NCBI GenBank assembly: GCA_902826795.1 | Contig: CADEGD010000009.1 | Coordinates: 34,753-98,752, forward strand | Source of the DNA: an uncultured Acidobacteriota bacterium | GTDB taxonomy: Bacteria > Acidobacteriota > Blastocatellia > Pyrinomonadales > Pyrinomonadaceae | Reading direction: 5' to 3' | Length of the DNA stretch: 64,000 bases | Shown here: positions 63,844 through 64,000 of the stretch, piece after piece | Position numbering within the stretch: the first letter of the stretch is position 1 | Layout: the number at the start of each line of letters is the position of its first letter | Notes under the pieces: model-generated | What the model saw: only the letters and a program-made list of their open reading frames with translations | What the model was told of the DNA's origin: nothing | The model's database searches: none | Program-made: the position numbers and the translations under genes

Positions 63844-64000
63844 CAGCCCGCGGATTACGTTTCATTTTGCTACTCACACTTTTTGTTTTATTTGAAACGC
63901 GGACTAAGACTTACACCGCCTTCAACATTTAAAGAGGCATTCCCCGTAAGTTGTTTGTTCCGCTCCATTTTGCGTCTGTGTTTTTGCTCCATTCGGAACA

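Noticed and set aside
1..64000. CRISPR arrays, insertion sequences with transposase, rRNA or tRNA genes
   Set aside because: No regularly spaced repeats, no transposase reading frame and no convincing tRNA or rRNA sequence were noticed; I could not run a dedicated search.

Overview
This window looks like chromosomal DNA from an uncultivated or little-studied member of the Acidobacteriota, probably class Blastocatellia (Pyrinomonadaceae-like). The basis is indirect: moderate-to-high GC coding DNA, many secreted proteases, paired M16 peptidases, Ser/Thr kinases fused to TolB-like/TPR modules, CSLREA and DUF4331 proteins, a complete-looking methylmalonyl-CoA route, and dense non-coding palindromic repeats. 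No rRNA or tRNA gene was recognised, so the placement is an inference.

Layout. 1-16.4 kb: the 3' end of an acyl-CoA (methylmalonyl-CoA) mutase large subunit, a PilT-type ATPase, then a long leftward block made of a tripartite RND efflux system (adaptor, pump, TolC-like channel) running into an M16 peptidase pair. After this come a rhodanese, an MBL-fold hydrolase carrying a repeat-derived peptide insert, a PpiC-type foldase, and methylmalonyl-CoA epimerase with the MeaB chaperone GTPase. 16.4-29.3 kb: small housekeeping genes (DinB, dCTP deaminase, a MazF-type toxin-antitoxin pair, YifB/ComM), a TPR lipoprotein plus DUF4331 pair divergent from a TonB-dependent receptor, a CSLREA beta-helix protein and a cytoplasmic-looking M91-like metalloprotease. 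29.3-33.5 kb: ECF sigma factor, anti-sigma factor and two DUF4097-like surface proteins, interrupted by a HicAB cassette. 33.5-35 kb: a terminase relic split by a palindromic element.

35-43.7 kb: RidA, a glutaredoxin, a large soluble Ser/Thr kinase, a sigma-like HTH protein divergent from a small zinc-finger (ZAS-like) protein, a second orphan metalloprotease, an acyl-CoA synthetase, a broken VapBC-like locus and a small 2Fe-2S protein. 43.7-51 kb: a decayed signalling operon (trypsin-like protease, frameshifted kinase, chimeric PP2C remnant), then a repeat-rich region holding a DUF559 nuclease and a probable pseudoprotease. 51-64 kb: oligopeptidase B, a subtilase with LL(M/I)SDG repeats, two tandem GGDEF-EAL proteins, the dciA-gatC-lipoprotein-gatA operon and maf.

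The most unusual material is the repeat biology. At least three unrelated palindromic families are scattered here. One (about 55 bp) brackets a DUF559 nuclease gene and also sits inside a metallo-hydrolase reading frame as translated peptide. Another (72-91 bp) has inserted in frame into a terminase gene, bringing a stop codon, and lies in the junctions of two operons. Second in interest are a possible new sigma/anti-sigma pair at 38.4-40.3 kb and a degenerating kinase-phosphatase-protease operon at 43.9-47.1 kb.
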